Shown: positions 45,672 to 57,592, counted from the first letter of the stretch. The stretch is DNA of 64,000 nucleotides from Macrophomina tecta (GCA_024180945.1 JAKSGN010000006.1:3472001-3536000), one strand, 5' to 3'. Made by a program: numbers and translations. Notes: generated from the letters alone by a model not told the origin.

Positions 45672-47078
45672 GTCATGGCCTTTCCGGTCTTTCTTTTCCA
45701 TGGTGTATCGGCGTTGAGGGGCCCCTAACAAAACTACGGGATCTCCTGCTTTTGGTTCGCAGGGTGCAAAAGATGCCCGGCCCGAGCCTCTTATCCCTTT
45801 TCTTTTAGCTTTCGGCATGCACAGTCACGACAGCAATTTGGCAAATTTCGCATCCGAGTGCTGAATACATACTCTTAGCCTCGGCTTCTTTAAGATACCA
45901 GCCGTTGCAAAGGGGCAAACTAGGGGCGCATGAGGCGGAGCCAGTTTGCGGTCAGGCGTGTCATTTTCCTATCAACATCAGAGATGCCTCATCGGAAAGA
46001 ATTCGTTGATCCTTGTTATTAACATCGCGCGCTCCCCCCGTTTAGATACGCTTGGCATTGCGTACGCAAAAATCCGTGCGCCCAGATTAAGGGACCTCTT
46101 GCGACAGTGGCAGGGATTTTACCCGTTGCATCTTAGCGAGCTGATCCGACCGTCTGCTCCCGGAGAGACACGGATTCGCTAATATTAACGTCTCCTTCAG
46201 ATCCTCATTATCTCGGTCTCCGCATTTGAGGCGCAGCAGCGACCCGGTTTGATTTGGGAACTTGTGCTCTTGTGGAAACCACGCGTATGCGTATTTACTT
46301 CAGCCGAAATCTAGAAGTATGCGTTTTAAAGATTTCGTCGGCTCTTCTTATTTCTTTACTCTCATGATCATGAAATGGAAGAGTACATAGCTACGAAGCT
46401 CGAATCCGAATTAGATAACGCAGCATCACGGCAATCTCATATCAAAGCCTTGAGGAGTCAAGGAGTTGAAGAACTGAGTTAGATGCAACCAACCTATCTA
46501 CATTTCATGTGCGGATGTTTGTATGACAATTCCATCCGAGAATTGGAACTTCTTGCTTCCTTTGTGGAGTTAAAACTCGCGATCTTCGTTAGTAATGGCC
46601 ATACTAGGCATGGCTTTTTTTTTTTTTTTTTTTTGGCTGGTATGTAAAGCGCAATCGGAGAGTGAATATCGCATGTTGTTATTCTCACCGAACTCTCTCA
46701 GAAAGGAGTTTTATCGGTGGTGACTATCTATGTAATGTTGGGAGAGGGTAGTGAGCTGACGCATACGCGCGTCATGATTCAGCGCGCGATGATTCACGGA
46801 CGCCCTTTCGGTTTCCTCAGCGACCGCACCAAGGCAAGAGGGGTAAACAGACCACGGCTCTTGCGGTAGGCTTACCCATATTGCAATTGCAATGACGTCT
46901 TTGGCGGCCGTAAATTCCTTAATGAAATACCCTCGAACTCCGTACCGGATATCATTGTAGTCCTCCAGAAATACAAGCTTTGCGGTTTTGTTGGGGGAGT
47001 CGTACCTTGAATCCCCCACATCGCCAGAATTGGGTGTCATGCGTGCATCAATAGCTGTATATCACGACAATTTTCGAC
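45672..47078. other. Intergenic, AT-richer; T20 run
   Basis: The 3' flanks of two convergent genes. A run of 20 T is at 46615-46634. On the minus strand 47040-46711 is open for 109 codons (MTPNSGDVGDSRYDS..., with DVIAIAIWVSLPQEPW) and begins only 38 nt after the stop of the SANT-like gene. It lies in what should be that gene's 3' UTR and has no known domain, so I leave it uncalled. Confidence 0.45.
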
Positions 47079-47666
47079 TCAGACGGCCGTCTCGTCGAAA
47101 TCATCGAAGAAGAATGAACGTTGTAGAGTTGCGTCGTCGAAGCTGTGCTGGAAGGCCTTGTCGAACGGATCTTGCGAGAGCCTCTGCTCGACGTCCTCGG
47201 GCGCCTCCATTGAGCTGGGCGTCTGCGGCTCCAGCTCCAGCTTGGCCCGTTTATTGCTGTTGCCTTTGCCACTGCCACTGCTGCTGCCAGGCGCGGCATC
47301 GTCAAGGCTGCGTTGCCTCTTCGATGGCGTCGACTTCTCTATGCGCCCGGACTGGACGGAGTTCTGGGACGATTCGCCATTTGCGGTTGTCGCTGGCGTC
47401 GGCCTCTGCGCCTTGGGCTTGCGCGGCGTGCTCGTTGTGCTCCGCGCCCTGCTGGTCGGCATCTGGCGCCCTTCTTCCTCGGCCTCGCGCTTCAGGTCGT
47501 TGGCCATGCGCTTGGCGATGCGGAAGCGCCCTTCGATCGAATCGTACGTCGCACCCTGGCCGAAGTAGTATGCGACCTTCTTGTAGTCGATGCTGTTGTC
47601 GTTGGCGGCGACCAGCGCCGCCAGCAGGCGCTGGTAGCTTTCCTGTGATTTCCAGTCGATCGGCAT
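47079..47666 (-). CDS. Small SANT/Myb-like helical protein with acidic C-terminus
   Basis: A single exon of 195 codons. The ATG at 47666 was chosen because MPIDWKSQESYQRLLAALVA is the usual start of this fungal family; the frame is open further upstream but low-complexity. Residues 1-60 form a SANT-like module (YQRLLAALVAANDNSIDYKK, then YYFGQGATYDSIEGRFRIAK). The middle is K/R/S/T/P-rich with likely nuclear signals (KSTPSKRQRSLDD, NKRAKLE). The C-terminus is acidic with repeated F (RSFFFDDFDETAV). Many ascomycetes encode similar short proteins of unknown function. A chromatin or transcription role is plausible but not shown. Confidence 0.8.
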   Translation of the reverse strand: MPIDWKSQESYQRLLAALVAANDNSIDYKKVAYYFGQGATYDSIEGRFRIAKRMANDLKREAEEEGRQMPTSRARSTTSTPRKPKAQRPTPATTANGESSQNSVQSGRIEKSTPSKRQRSLDDAAPGSSSGSGKGNSNKRAKLELEPQTPSSMEAPEDVEQRLSQDPFDKAFQHSFDDATLQRSFFFDDFDETAV

Positions 47667-48848
47667 TCTCCGGGAGATGGTGGAGGAGCAGAGGTTGGGT
47701 TCGGGAAATGGCCGGCCGGGAATGGATGATGAAGATTGCGTAGAGCTTGACTTGCGATTATGTGAATTGAGGCGCGTGGGTGAATTGTGGGATGGGGGTT
47801 GCCGTGGTTGCACGCGTGGGTTCAGGGCGGGCCCGTCCGCTCGACGCGCGAGGACGCGTCGGGATAAGCTCCATGGATTATCATCGATGTCTGTGCGCTC
47901 GAGGCCAGCCACTGTCGTGATCCGTCTTGAATCCTTCTAAATACCTCAGGCCATTGTCACAGAATCAAAGGAAGAGTGTCCGCTCGGCATAGGAACAATT
48001 TCTGCTTGATGTCGTTCATGAAATATGCTGCTATTACATGTGATACATTATCTACAGTATGACCACACCACTTTTACATAGATTGATCTTCGCCAATGGG
48101 CTCTACATCGATAAAGGTGTGTATTCAAACAGAGTGGGATGGCAGCATTCTTTACTTAGCCATCCATTAACCCTAGTAAAATAGGTGATACCGGGTGGAG
48201 CGCGCAATAGACCGAAGCGTCTGCTAAATATAATTGATGAAGGAAAACCAATTAATTCCCAGTCGCTTACACATTAACAACCGGGCAAGAAGTAAAAGGC
48301 CTTTGAGCATCTCGCGACTAAACTGTGCTTCGTCCCCGCTCATTGCATTCTATATTACTCGCAATCCACGTAACCTCAGATTCAGTAAAGCTAATATGCC
48401 GTGTCTCATAATGTTAGCCCTCATCACTCAAGAATCCACCGCTCGCCTCAACAGCTAGTTCAGACGCTGAAGGGTAAAGTTCTTCGATTTCCTTTCCAGG
48501 AATGGCAGCACTAGTGGCGTGAGCAGCCCGCCGTTGTGACAACACGCTAGTACCTAGAAAGGTACTGTACGGTGGGCGGTGAAGCCTACGGCCGCTGCGG
48601 CTCCCCTTCTACCCCAGAATTTCATTATTCCGCTGCATGCGGAACTACATCCTAAAACACGCCCGCCGCAGCTGCACCGCGCATTGTGCTCACATTCACG
48701 CGTAACTACCACCAACATCCAACCCCAACCATCCATCATCCGTATCTTTCATCGCATGCGCCCTCAAGCGCGCTGATTGCTCATTCACCACAATTTTCGC
48801 CTCCGTTACCCGTGCTCTGCCGTCGCGGGTAGCTTCACTCCATCCTCA
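47667..48848. other. Divergent promoter region
   Basis: It separates the SANT-like and Acinus-like genes. The middle (about 47990-48450) is AT-rich with no open frame worth noting; from about 48640 it is C-rich and probably the leader of the plus-strand gene. Confidence 0.5.
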
Positions 48849-50885
48849 ATGGCCGACTACAGCAAGCAGACCGTCGCGCAGCTGCGCCAGGTCCTGAAGG
48901 AGCGCGGGATCCCTTCCACAGGCCTGACGCGTAAGCAACAGATTATAGAGAAATTGCAGGAACACGACGCCACTGCCGACGCCGAAGCTGAGGACGCGTC
49001 TGCCGACACTGCGCCCGTCACTGAAGAACCCGAAGCTGCGCCCGAACCGCAAGATGAAACATCTGCTACCGATACCGCCAATACCAAAATTGTCTCCGAG
49101 GAACCGCAGTCAGCTGATGATGTGCCGGAGCCCCAGGCTGCAGACGAAGCGACCATAGACAAGGTGTCAGGAGAGCCGGAACCCGAGAGTGCGCCTGAGA
49201 CCACAGTCCCGCACCACGACGCGATCCAGCCAGTGGAGGAGACACCAGTCGCGGATGGAGTCGCGAACCGCGATTTCCAGGAAGATGCGCCCGCACAAAC
49301 AGAGGCGGACAAAGTGCCGGACGATGATGCGACACAACGGCCTACGACGGCTAACACTTCCGTGTCGCAGACACCAATTCCATCACATGAGCAAGCTTCG
49401 CCGACTCCGGTCGCTGAGCCTCCTGCTGGAACTGCGGAATCATCGCGCTTGGGTTCACCGGAGCTGAAGGAGGATAGCAGGAAGAGGAAGCGGCGCAGTG
49501 TCACACCACCGATTGAGCCTGAGGAGGCTGTCAATAAAAGGTTGAAGCAGGAAGAAGAGAATGGACCTACTGTGCATCTGCAAGAGGATGACGTCGTGCC
49601 GGAAGAGAAATCGGAGGATACTGTTATGAAGGAAGCCGACGTGCCGGTCAATGCAGAGCCAGTGGAGACGGTGCTCCCGGCAAAGACGAGTGACGACGTG
49701 GCAGATATCACAGGATCAGGTTTGGCAGAGGGCTTGAAAGACGCCGAGAGTGCACACAGGGAAGACCCAAGCCTAGGCGAGCGAGGGCAACAGGTGCTGG
49801 AAGAGAGGGAAAAGCAGAGGGCAGGGACCGTGTCCCCAGACGATGCTGAACATCCACGTCGGCCATCAACATCACACAAGGCGCAAAAGGAAGGACGCTA
49901 CAAATCACTGCTTGGCGATACCGCTCATGTCCCCGCTGGCGCTGGCCCGACGGAGCCCGTCAACCCACCTGAGGACGATGACCGCGAAATTTCTCCTGCC
50001 CTGCACCCTGCGACCCGCGGCCTATACATCCGAGATTTCATGAGACCGCTTCAGCCAACCGCCCTCAAGAATCACCTGATCCTTCTCGCATCTCCCCCCT
50101 CTACTCCGACTTTGGACCCTAACGTTCTAGAACTTTTCCACCTTGACCCTATCCGCACGCACGTCCTTGCTCTATTCAATTCGGTTTCCGCCGCAGCTCG
50201 GGTAAGGAGCTCGCTTCACGCAGCAGTTTGGCCCGCGGAGCGAACCAGAAAGCCTCTGTGGGCGGACTTCATCCCAGAAGAGAAAGTCGGTGAGTGGATC
50301 GACCGCGAGGACAAGGAGGGCGGTGGCCGCATGGGCAAGCGTTGGGAGGTCGTGTACGAGCCTGACGAGAGCGACACGGGTGTCCGGGCCGAGTTGAGGG
50401 AAGTGGGCGCACCTGCGTCAAGGGCGCCAGCCAGAGTGCAGCCATCCACAAGCTCACCGACTGCACCGGCAGCGCCTACGAGGAAGCCACCAACAGGCCC
50501 AGCAGCAGAGAAATCCTTCGTGGCTCTGGATAAGCTCTTCCGCTCCACGGCCGCGAAGCCGAAACTTTACTTTCTGCCCGTCGAGAAGGAGCTCGCAGAG
50601 AAGCGCTTGGATGAGCTGGACCGCTGCACAAGCAAGGACTGGAATCCGCGTGATGTTGCTGGCGGAACGGAGAGGAGGTACACGTTCGAAGATGGCGATG
50701 TCTTGGTGGATGCCGGGCCGGACGCGGAGGCTGCAGACGGAGTGAGGGGTCGCGGGCGGGTTCAGTACAGGGGTGCATTCGGTCCTGGTGGTGGAGGTGG
50801 CCCAGGAGGACGATTCCGTGACCGTGGATGGGGAATTCAGCACGGGATGGGTGGACTGCCTGGCGACGGCAGATGGAGGAGATGA
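48849..50885 (+). CDS. SAP-domain protein, Acinus-like splicing/ASAP factor
   Basis: One uninterrupted frame of 678 codons from the ATG at 48849; further upstream the frame is open but has no ATG. Residues 1-40 are a SAP DNA/RNA-binding motif (YSKQTVAQLRQVLKERGIPS, then TGLTRKQQIIEKL). A very acidic, repetitive region (about 50-330) precedes a nuclear-type basic patch (RKRKRRSVTPP). Residues about 390-530 hold an RRM-like fold (GLYIRDFMRPLQPTALKNHL, THVLALFNSVSAAARVRSSL). At about 555-578 is an RSB-type motif (ALDKLFRSTAAKPKLYFLP), the segment with which Acinus binds RNPS1 and SAP18. The tail is RG/G-rich. The SAP, RRM and RSB order is that of Acinus, so a role in mRNA splicing or the ASAP complex is inferred. 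Confidence 0.88.
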   Translation: MADYSKQTVAQLRQVLKERGIPSTGLTRKQQIIEKLQEHDATADAEAEDASADTAPVTEEPEAAPEPQDETSATDTANTKIVSEEPQSADDVPEPQAADEATIDKVSGEPEPESAPETTVPHHDAIQPVEETPVADGVANRDFQEDAPAQTEADKVPDDDATQRPTTANTSVSQTPIPSHEQASPTPVAEPPAGTAESSRLGSPELKEDSRKRKRRSVTPPIEPEEAVNKRLKQEEENGPTVHLQEDDVVPEEKSEDTVMKEADVPVNAEPVETVLPAKTSDDVADITGSGLAEGLKDAESAHREDPSLGERGQQVLEEREKQRAGTVSPDDAEHPRRPSTSHKAQKEGRYKSLLGDTAHVPAGAGPTEPVNPPEDDDREISPALHPATRGLYIRDFMRPLQPTALKNHLILLASPPSTPTLDPNVLELFHLDPIRTHVLALFNSVSAAARVRSSLHAAVWPAERTRKPLWADFIPEEKVGEWIDREDKEGGGRMGKRWEVVYEPDESDTGVRAELREVGAPASRAPARVQPSTSSPTAPAAPTRKPPTGPAAEKSFVALDKLFRSTAAKPKLYFLPVEKELAEKRLDELDRCTSKDWNPRDVAGGTERRYTFEDGDVLVDAGPDAEAADGVRGRGRVQYRGAFGPGGGGGPGGRFRDRGWGIQHGMGGLPGDGRWRR

Positions 50886-51278
50886 ATAACCTCGACTTCA
50901 ACTGCGCGAAACATACCTTGAAAAGGCTTTTAGGGCGAAGAGTTCTTGGGTGCAAAGATATCGGGCTGTAAGATATGAGGTTGGATGTTTTCGGAAGAAT
51001 TGCGATAAGCAAGAGCTCTTCTATGTATAAAATACTGTTACAGTTACGAAGTAGATACAAAACACACCTGACGACATCACCAAGATGTTTAACACCTATT
51101 TTCCACCCACTAGTCTAGTGATTGATGTTGATGCCTGGTCGTGATCTTATCTGATCTGGCTGCATGAGTCAGTCGAGGTGACGTACGAGGCGACGCCGCC
51201 TCATCGACACCAGCCGCGCCCAAAAACCTCTAAATCTCACCATTCGCCGTGCTACCTCCCGCCCGACGAGACCTGATC
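50886..51278. other. Intergenic between two plus-strand genes
   Basis: About 390 bp with the 3' flank of the Acinus-like gene and the promoter of the Vms1 gene. Nothing else is seen. Confidence 0.5.
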
Positions 51279-53372
51279 ATGGCGCACAAGGAGGAGCACC
51301 CGCTTCTGCAGAAGCCGCTCTACGGTAACCGTCCACCGCTTTCAACCCCTCACATCCACGACGAAACCAACTAACGGGACCCCTCGTTCGCAGTCTTCGA
51401 CCTGCCCAAGGAAATCCTAGACACTCTCAAGCCCAAAGACCAAGGCACCGCGGCCCCTCCGACCCTCGAAGATGGACGCGACCGGACATCATCAACCTTG
51501 CGCTCAGAAAATAAGGTGCATGAAGGCGACGGTGACGACGAGAAGACGTCCGCAGCAGCCACGTCGTGTAACCTCTGCGCCCTGACCTTCGCGAGCCTGG
51601 CGGAGCAGCGCAGCCACGTGCGGTCGGATCTGCACGGCTACAACCTCAAGCAGAAGATGCGCGGCGCAAAGCCCGTGTCCGAGGCCGAGTTCGAGAAGCT
51701 GGTCGGCGAGCTGGACGAGAGCATCTCCGGGTCGGATGAGGAGGAGTCTTCGGAAGAAGAGGATGGAGAAGGGGAAGGCAAGGATTCGACGCTGAGCGCG
51801 CTGCTGAAGAGGCAGGCGAAGATTGCGGATGCGAGTGGTGCGGAGGAGGTTCTGGCGCAGAGGAAGAGGAAGAGGGGTGCGGGGAAGCCGCCGTTGCTAT
51901 GGTTTACGAGTGATGGCTTACCTGCGGATATTAACCTGGGGGTTTACAGGGCGATTTTGTCAGAGGCGGAGCAGGAGGACGAGGCGGGTTTGGTGGAGAC
52001 GGTGCGGAGGAAGCAGCTTGCGCCTGTCACGCCAGCTGCGAAGAAGGTGGAGGAGCAAGAAGAGGAGGGTGGTGTGAGGCTGCCGTCCACGCCGGAGATC
52101 GGGCCGCATTATTTCCTCTGTATGATCGGTGGTGGACACTTTGCGGCCATGATAGTGGCGCTGGCACCGAAAATGGGCAAGAAGCATACGGGTGTGGATG
52201 AGCGGCAGGCGACGGTGGTGGCTCACAAGACGTTCCATCGATACACAACGAGACGGAAGCAGGGTGGCTCTCAGTCAGCGAGTGATGCTGCAAAGGGTGC
52301 TGCACACTCGGCCGGTTCTTCTTTGAGAAGATACAACGAAGCAGCATTGACCTCGGAGGTGCGGGCTTTGCTGTCAGAATGGAAGGACATGATCGACACT
52401 GCCGACCTCCTCTTCATACGCGCCACTGGTAGCACGAACCGGCGTACTCTTTATGGGCCCTACGACGGCCAGGTGCTACGACAAAACGACCCACGAATTC
52501 GGGGGTTTCCCTTCAGCACTCGACGTGCCACACAAGCAGAGCTGATGCGGTCCTTCGTCGAACTCACGCGCGTGAAGGTCAGCCGTATCGACGAGGCCGC
52601 TCTCGCTGCCGCAGCCGAAGCTGCTGCTGCTCACAAAGCCACACCTGCTCGTACATCAACGCCCTCGAAACCTGCCAAATCACAAAAGCCTTCTCCGGAA
52701 GAAGAAGAGGCGCTACTCCACACCTCGCAAATCCAGGCCCTGGTACGTAGATCCAAAGCTCCCGCGCTGGTTTCTTATATCCAGAGCAACGGCCTATCTC
52801 CAAACTTCCGCTTCCGCCCGCTCGATACGGAAAAGAACTACCACGCCCCGACTCCGCTCCATCTCGCTGCGCATATGAATGCTCCGGCTGTGGTGCTCGC
52901 CCTGCTCACGAAAACGAAGGCCGATCCGGCCGTCACGAACCTCGAGGGAAAGACGCCGTTCGAGCTCGCGGGCGACCGCGCCACTCGAGACGCCTTCCGC
53001 ATCGCGCGCTACGAGCTCGGCGACGCGACTTTCGACTGGAGTGCCGCACACGTGCCCGCTGGCGTCAGCCGCGCGGAGGTCGAGAAGGTGGCAAGTGCGG
53101 AGAAGAAGGAGGAGGCTGCCAAGGAGGCGGAGCGTAGGAAGGCGGAGACGGAGAGGCTGAGAAGAGAAGAAGAGCAGAGGGAGGCAGAGAGGAGGGAGAA
53201 GCGGATAGGAAAGGGGAAGTCGTTGGGGGTAGGGTTGACGGAGAAGACGGCGGGCGAGAAGAGGGAGGAGGAGGCGAGAGGATTGACGCCGGAGGTGAGA
53301 ATGCGGTTGGAGAGGGAGAGGAGGGCTAGGGCGGCAGAGGAGAGGATCAGGCGGATGCAGGGGGGTAGTTAA
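51279..53372 (+). CDS. vms1: Vms1/ANKZF1 peptidyl-tRNA hydrolase of ribosome quality control
   Basis: Two exons, 51279-51324 and 51394-53372 (2025 nt, 674 aa), with a 69-bp intron joined at a Val codon. The start reads MAHKEEHPLLQKPLYVFDLP. A C2H2-type finger (CNLCALTFASLAEQRSH) lies near residue 90. The Vms1 catalytic domain has GPHYFLCMIGGGHFAAMIVA, then FHRYTTRRKQGGSQS with the catalytic Gln309 of the GSQ motif. Ankyrin repeats are at about 490-550 (TPLHLAAHMNAPAVVLALL). A charged coiled coil and a C-terminal VIM-like motif (RRARAAEERIRRM) should bind Cdc48/p97. By family knowledge it releases nascent chains from stalled 60S subunits and works at mitochondria. All key residues are present. 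Confidence 0.95.
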
Positions 53373-54308
53373 GGAGGAGGGTGGTGTGTAGAATGGGTAG
53401 AGAAGCTAAGCAGTCAGCATTGGCCAGCATTAGACAATGCAATATTATTTTTTACTATGGCATCGGATCGGATAAGTTTGCGATACTCTGATGAATACGC
53501 TTATACCTCCAAGAGGCCGAACCATGCGACACGATGATGCATTGGTACCTGGGCCTTCAAATGAAGTTTGCATGTCAGGGAGTCCGACGATGGGGATATT
53601 TTCGTCATCAAACCGTCTAGAATAGATAAAATAAAATTAAAAAAAAAAAAAAAACACCCCTAATGCGGAGTGCAGCATGATGACCTGGAAGATGCTGAAA
53701 AGGTGTGAGCCTGGCTTTTTATCATATGGGAACAGCAGTAGATGTTGGATACCGGGTTGGGAGTACACCTGGCGGCTTGGGTCTGAGGTTAAGAGATCGA
53801 CACATGCTCAGAACCAAAGGTGGTATATGAACATTATAAAGCGCTCATAGAGTGATTATGTAGCTATGGGGAGTTTCAGAAAGTGAGGTGGGGGTGAGCA
53901 AGAATGAATATCTACGAAAGGCAGTGAGTCTCCCATTGTCTCGCTTGTGGAAGCTGAATGCTGTATTGGTTTAAGTGCCTCAAGATACATCACCTCGACG
54001 TCAGTCATAATGCAACATCAATTAGGGACGGGTTCGAGACAAAGCACGTAAAATAGTGATCCCTGTCTGGTCCCTAAAGTCGGGTTTTAGCTTTCTTTTT
54101 TTTTTCTTTGCCTAGAGTGCCTCCGTGTGCTTAAATGATTAGAAATATTTTTCCTTTTACTTTGATTCTCCTTTTTTTTTTTTTCTTTGGGACATACCTT
54201 TTGCGCCTAATTTCTTGTTCTCACGTCCCCGAGTAGCTATTAGTTACAAACATCTTTAGCTATGTCCCGCAATCAGTCGCACACTTCACATATCCCGTTG
54301 CGTCTCAC
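53373..54308. other. Intergenic between convergent genes; AT-rich, A16 run
   Basis: A run of 16 A is at 53639-53654, and T-rich tracts lie at about 54096-54110 and 54172-54184. There is no open frame of note. Confidence 0.5.
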
Positions 54309-55565
54309 TCAGCTCAAGTAATACTCCACAACTGCATGGCCGTACCACTTCCTCCCCACATCCTCATGACTCCGAATCCACTTTCGCAACTGCGACTCCC
54401 CCAGCGCATCCCATCTCGGATCAAGAAAACTCGACACGCCATTCGCACCGTCTCCACAACGCTCGCGCCGCAGCTCCCTCACCGCCTCCGGGATGTATGA
54501 TCGCACTTGCGAGACCGTCATATCTAACGGCAAGCCCTGGAAGAAGGGGATAGAGTACCGCGGCGGAGATGTCGGGGCCGGCGCCCGCACACGGTGCACA
54601 GTCGCTCTCACCGCACCCTCGGTGGCAGCCTCGAAAGCGTTGCCGAAGTTGACAACGAAGGTACCATCGACAGGCGTCGCGGGTATCCACGTCTCGTCGT
54701 CGGCGGCGAGCACTTCGAGACCTGCTTCTTGGCCGACTTGGAGGAGGAAGGTGAGCCAGCCGCTACTGTCTTTGTGGGCGCCAACGCCTTGGGCGGCGGT
54801 ATCACCAGCGGCTGGGGAGGCAGAGGGCGGGTATTTGAGAAGTTTGATGCGGTGCTGCGGGGGAAGATAGGAGGGTTGAAACGTGCTGTTGTTATGAGTG
54901 ATGGATGCTACCGCAGAGGGGGCGCGGAAATCCGGGGCGCGGAAGAAGTGGTCGAATGTGCCGGTGGGGATGTTGAAGGCTTCTTCGACGAGGTGGACGA
55001 AGCGGTAGGAGAGAGCTTGCACGGCATCGTGGTAGGCGATGAAGGCTTGCCGAAAACCGGGGAGGAGGTCCTCTGGTGGCCATTGGTTGGGGCCGCGGAG
55101 ACGCCAGTAGAGGCTGGAGAAATCGCGAGAGCCACTATGTGTGCCCTTTATGCTTGATCCGTCGGTAAGACTGGGAGCCGATTCGGAGTCATGGTATACG
55201 ACTGGTAGCTCGGTGGCGAAGTCGAACTGCTCGCGGAGGTCCTTCTTGCCCAGCGTTGTTTCTTCAGCGAAGCCGCTGTAGCCGAGGAAATGGGGTGAGT
55301 TCAATTTTGAAAGCCCGGCTTTCACATCACTGGGCAGGGCGAAGAGAGCCGGAAGCTTCTCGGTTAGATTTTTGATCGTCAATGCATCAACCCCGTGGTT
55401 TTTGATATACAGGAAGCCGACATTAAAAAGGGCGTCGTGGAGTTGGGCAAGTAAGGCGGGGCGTTGTGCGGGGTCATTCGCTAGGGAAAGATCGAGGATT
55501 GGAAGTGACAAAGGGACGGACGAAGATGAAGCCATTATACTTGTTTGAGACCGAAAGCTTGCCAC
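54309..55565 (-). CDS. 2-oxoglutarate/Fe(II)-dependent oxygenase, isopenicillin-N-synthase-like
   Basis: A single exon of 418 codons. A second in-frame ATG at 55535 would remove ten residues (408 aa) and sits closer to the family's usual SLPILDLS start. The N-terminal DIOX_N region reads LHDALFNVGFLYIKNHGV. The catalytic double-stranded beta-helix has the iron ligands His and Asp in GVGAHKDSSGWLTFLLQ and the distal His in RATVHRVRAP. The Arg/Ser pair that holds 2-oxoglutarate is in RYSIPFFQG. All cofactor residues are present, so it should be active. Fungal members act in many oxidations, including secondary metabolism. No biosynthetic partner genes lie nearby, so the substrate is open. Confidence 0.92.
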   Translation of the reverse strand: MASFRSQTSIMASSSSVPLSLPILDLSLANDPAQRPALLAQLHDALFNVGFLYIKNHGVDALTIKNLTEKLPALFALPSDVKAGLSKLNSPHFLGYSGFAEETTLGKKDLREQFDFATELPVVYHDSESAPSLTDGSSIKGTHSGSRDFSSLYWRLRGPNQWPPEDLLPGFRQAFIAYHDAVQALSYRFVHLVEEAFNIPTGTFDHFFRAPDFRAPSAVASITHNNSTFQPSYLPPQHRIKLLKYPPSASPAAGDTAAQGVGAHKDSSGWLTFLLQVGQEAGLEVLAADDETWIPATPVDGTFVVNFGNAFEAATEGAVRATVHRVRAPAPTSPPRYSIPFFQGLPLDMTVSQVRSYIPEAVRELRRERCGDGANGVSSFLDPRWDALGESQLRKWIRSHEDVGRKWYGHAVVEYYLS

Positions 55566-56461
55566 AGTCGAAAAAGCGGCAATTACAGGGGGCGAAGCAA
55601 CGTGAGGTGAATGAGAGAAAGTTGAATGGAAGAAGCGCGCCGAGATGACGTGCTTAGAAGGGGGGCTAGGTACACCTGGAGTGCTGTATTGATACCACCT
55701 TCAGCTATAACACACTCTCGAGTACTTCGCAGAGCGTACGCATTGATCTCGGTTTTTGAATTGCGGCGATATCTCGCTCAGGTCCGGAGAGGTCAGCAGT
55801 CAACGAGGCGGGTGCGGAGTCTCGCCGCATGCTCTGACCACAGGGCGTTGCAGCATTCGTCTGGACATCGACGTACGGAATTTCCCGTCAAGCTTGTACG
55901 TAGACCAGTGATTGAACTTCCCATGCATGATTGCCGCGATATTTCAGACAACAAGCTTGCAGGTCTGAACGTAGGGCAGGAAATACGCTAAGCCTGTTAC
56001 GGAACACGGTACCCTGCTGGCGCGATGGTTCAGCAGCGACAGCAGCAGACCCAGTGATGGCGACGTCTCACACAGCCGATCACTCCTGCCGCGGGCAGCA
56101 GAGTGACCAGCAGCGGTCGAGCGTCAGGCGGCAAGTCCGGGGTCACTCCGTAGGGCGCACGTGTCTGGTGTGCGGTCTGACTGGAGCGCACGCCGCCCTA
56201 TCGCAATCCTTATCGCCATTCACCGCCCGCAGCCCGGTCCAAGGCAGCTGCATCCCGCTCAGCCGTCACCTCGACCGCTCCCTTCGCCTCCAACAACCCC
56301 TCAGCCCGAAGCAACGCCCTAGAAGCCCCCCGACCGCCCTAGCGACCGACCCAAACCCACCCCTCTCAACGGCCTCGACTACAAGACAAAGCCGCCCGCG
56401 AGCTCGAGTCCCTAACCGCACCACCCCGCACTCGAAGCGCCCCACAACACCGCCGCCCAGC
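55566..56461. other. Divergent promoter region, oxygenase and Atg3
   Basis: About 900 bp. The part next to Atg3 (from about 56200) is strongly C-rich and probably its leader. Open frames crossing this part run into Atg3 in the same register but have no Atg3-like content before 56462. Confidence 0.5.
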
Positions 56462-57592
56462 ATGAACTACCTCCGCAGCACCCTGAACACGTTGCGCGAC
56501 ACCTATGCGCCCATATCTCACACCTCAACTTTCCGCGCCACCGGCCAGATCACGCCCGAGGAGTTCGTCGCAGCTGGCGACTTCCTCGTTTACAAGTTCC
56601 CCTCGTGGTCATGGTCCGATGCATCGCATCCCTCCAAGCGTGTCAACTACTTGCCCGAGGGCAAGCAGTTCTTGGTAACTCGCGGCGTGCCTTGCCACCG
56701 CCGCCTGGACGACAACTTCGCCGGTGATGGCGGAGACGAGGGCACCGTTGTCGGCGATGGCTTCGCAGGCGGCCCCGGCGATAATGACGATGACGGTTGG
56801 TTGAGGACCGGAGGCGGCGCCAACAATATGGGCTCAAGCCAGGAGCGTGCTGCCCGCGATGTACGGACAGTCGACGACAAAGGCGAAGTCAGTGATGCGC
56901 CTGAAACAGATGACGAGATTCCGGATATGGAAGACGAGGAGGACGATGAGGAGGCAATCATCCGCGACACCAAGGCTGGCTCCGGAACCTCTGCGTGAGT
57001 ACCCTAATATCCTTCTGCAAACTATGAATGGTCGGCTAACCGGGATATCAGACCGCTTCGCACGTACACGCTTTACATAACATACACTCCGTACTACCGC
57101 ACGCCGCGCCTTTACCTATCCGGCTATCTTTCACCCTCGGAGCCGCTCCCTCCTCACTTGATGATGGAGGATATTGTGGGTGACTACAAGGATAAGACTG
57201 TCACGTTGGAGGATTTCCCCTTCTTCGACGCTGGGATCAAGATGGCCTCGGTGCATCCCTGCAAGCATGCATCCGTCATGAAAGTTCTGCTTGACCGTGC
57301 AGATGCTGCTCTCAAGCTGCGCCTTGCCAAGATGAAAGCTGGACAGGATGTCAGCAAGGGCCACGGTGCGGAGCTTGGTATGGAAGGCTTGGCGGAACAG
57401 CTAGAAGGCATTCAGATTGGTGACAAGAAGGATGACAAGAAGGGTGACGGCGATGAGTGGGAGGTTCTGGATCAAACTGCCGCTCCGGAAGACGAAGTCG
57501 CCATCCGAGTGGATCAGTATTTGGTCGTGTTCTTGAAGTTCATGGCCAGTGTGACACCGGGAATCGAGCATGACTTCACGATGGGTGTATAG
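56462..57592 (+). CDS. atg3: Atg3, E2-like enzyme for Atg8 lipidation
   Basis: Two exons, 56462-56994 and 57052-57592 (1074 nt, 357 aa), with a 57-bp intron. The start [19 protein letters not shown] is the amphipathic N-terminal helix that senses membranes. Next come the conserved segments [20 protein letters not shown] and WSWSDASHP. An acidic flexible insert (about 115-178) is the Atg7-binding region. The E2 core begins [20 protein letters not shown], with the catalytic Cys248 in [12 protein letters not shown] second flexible region holds the Atg8-interacting motif W314-E-V-L. The end is [18 protein letters not shown]. Atg3 receives Atg8 from Atg7 and transfers it to phosphatidylethanolamine on the growing autophagosome. 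All functional elements are intact. Confidence 0.97.

Noticed and set aside
46711..47040. 109-codon minus-strand frame after the SANT-like gene
   Set aside because: It starts 38 nt after the upstream stop in the likely 3' UTR; some protein-like character but no domain, so not called.
47667..47912. N-terminal extension of the SANT-like protein
   Set aside because: Open but low-complexity; the family normally starts at the MPIDWK-type methionine.
48857..49879. 340-codon antisense frame to the Acinus-like gene
   Set aside because: S/G/A-rich shadow of the acidic repeat region on the sense strand.
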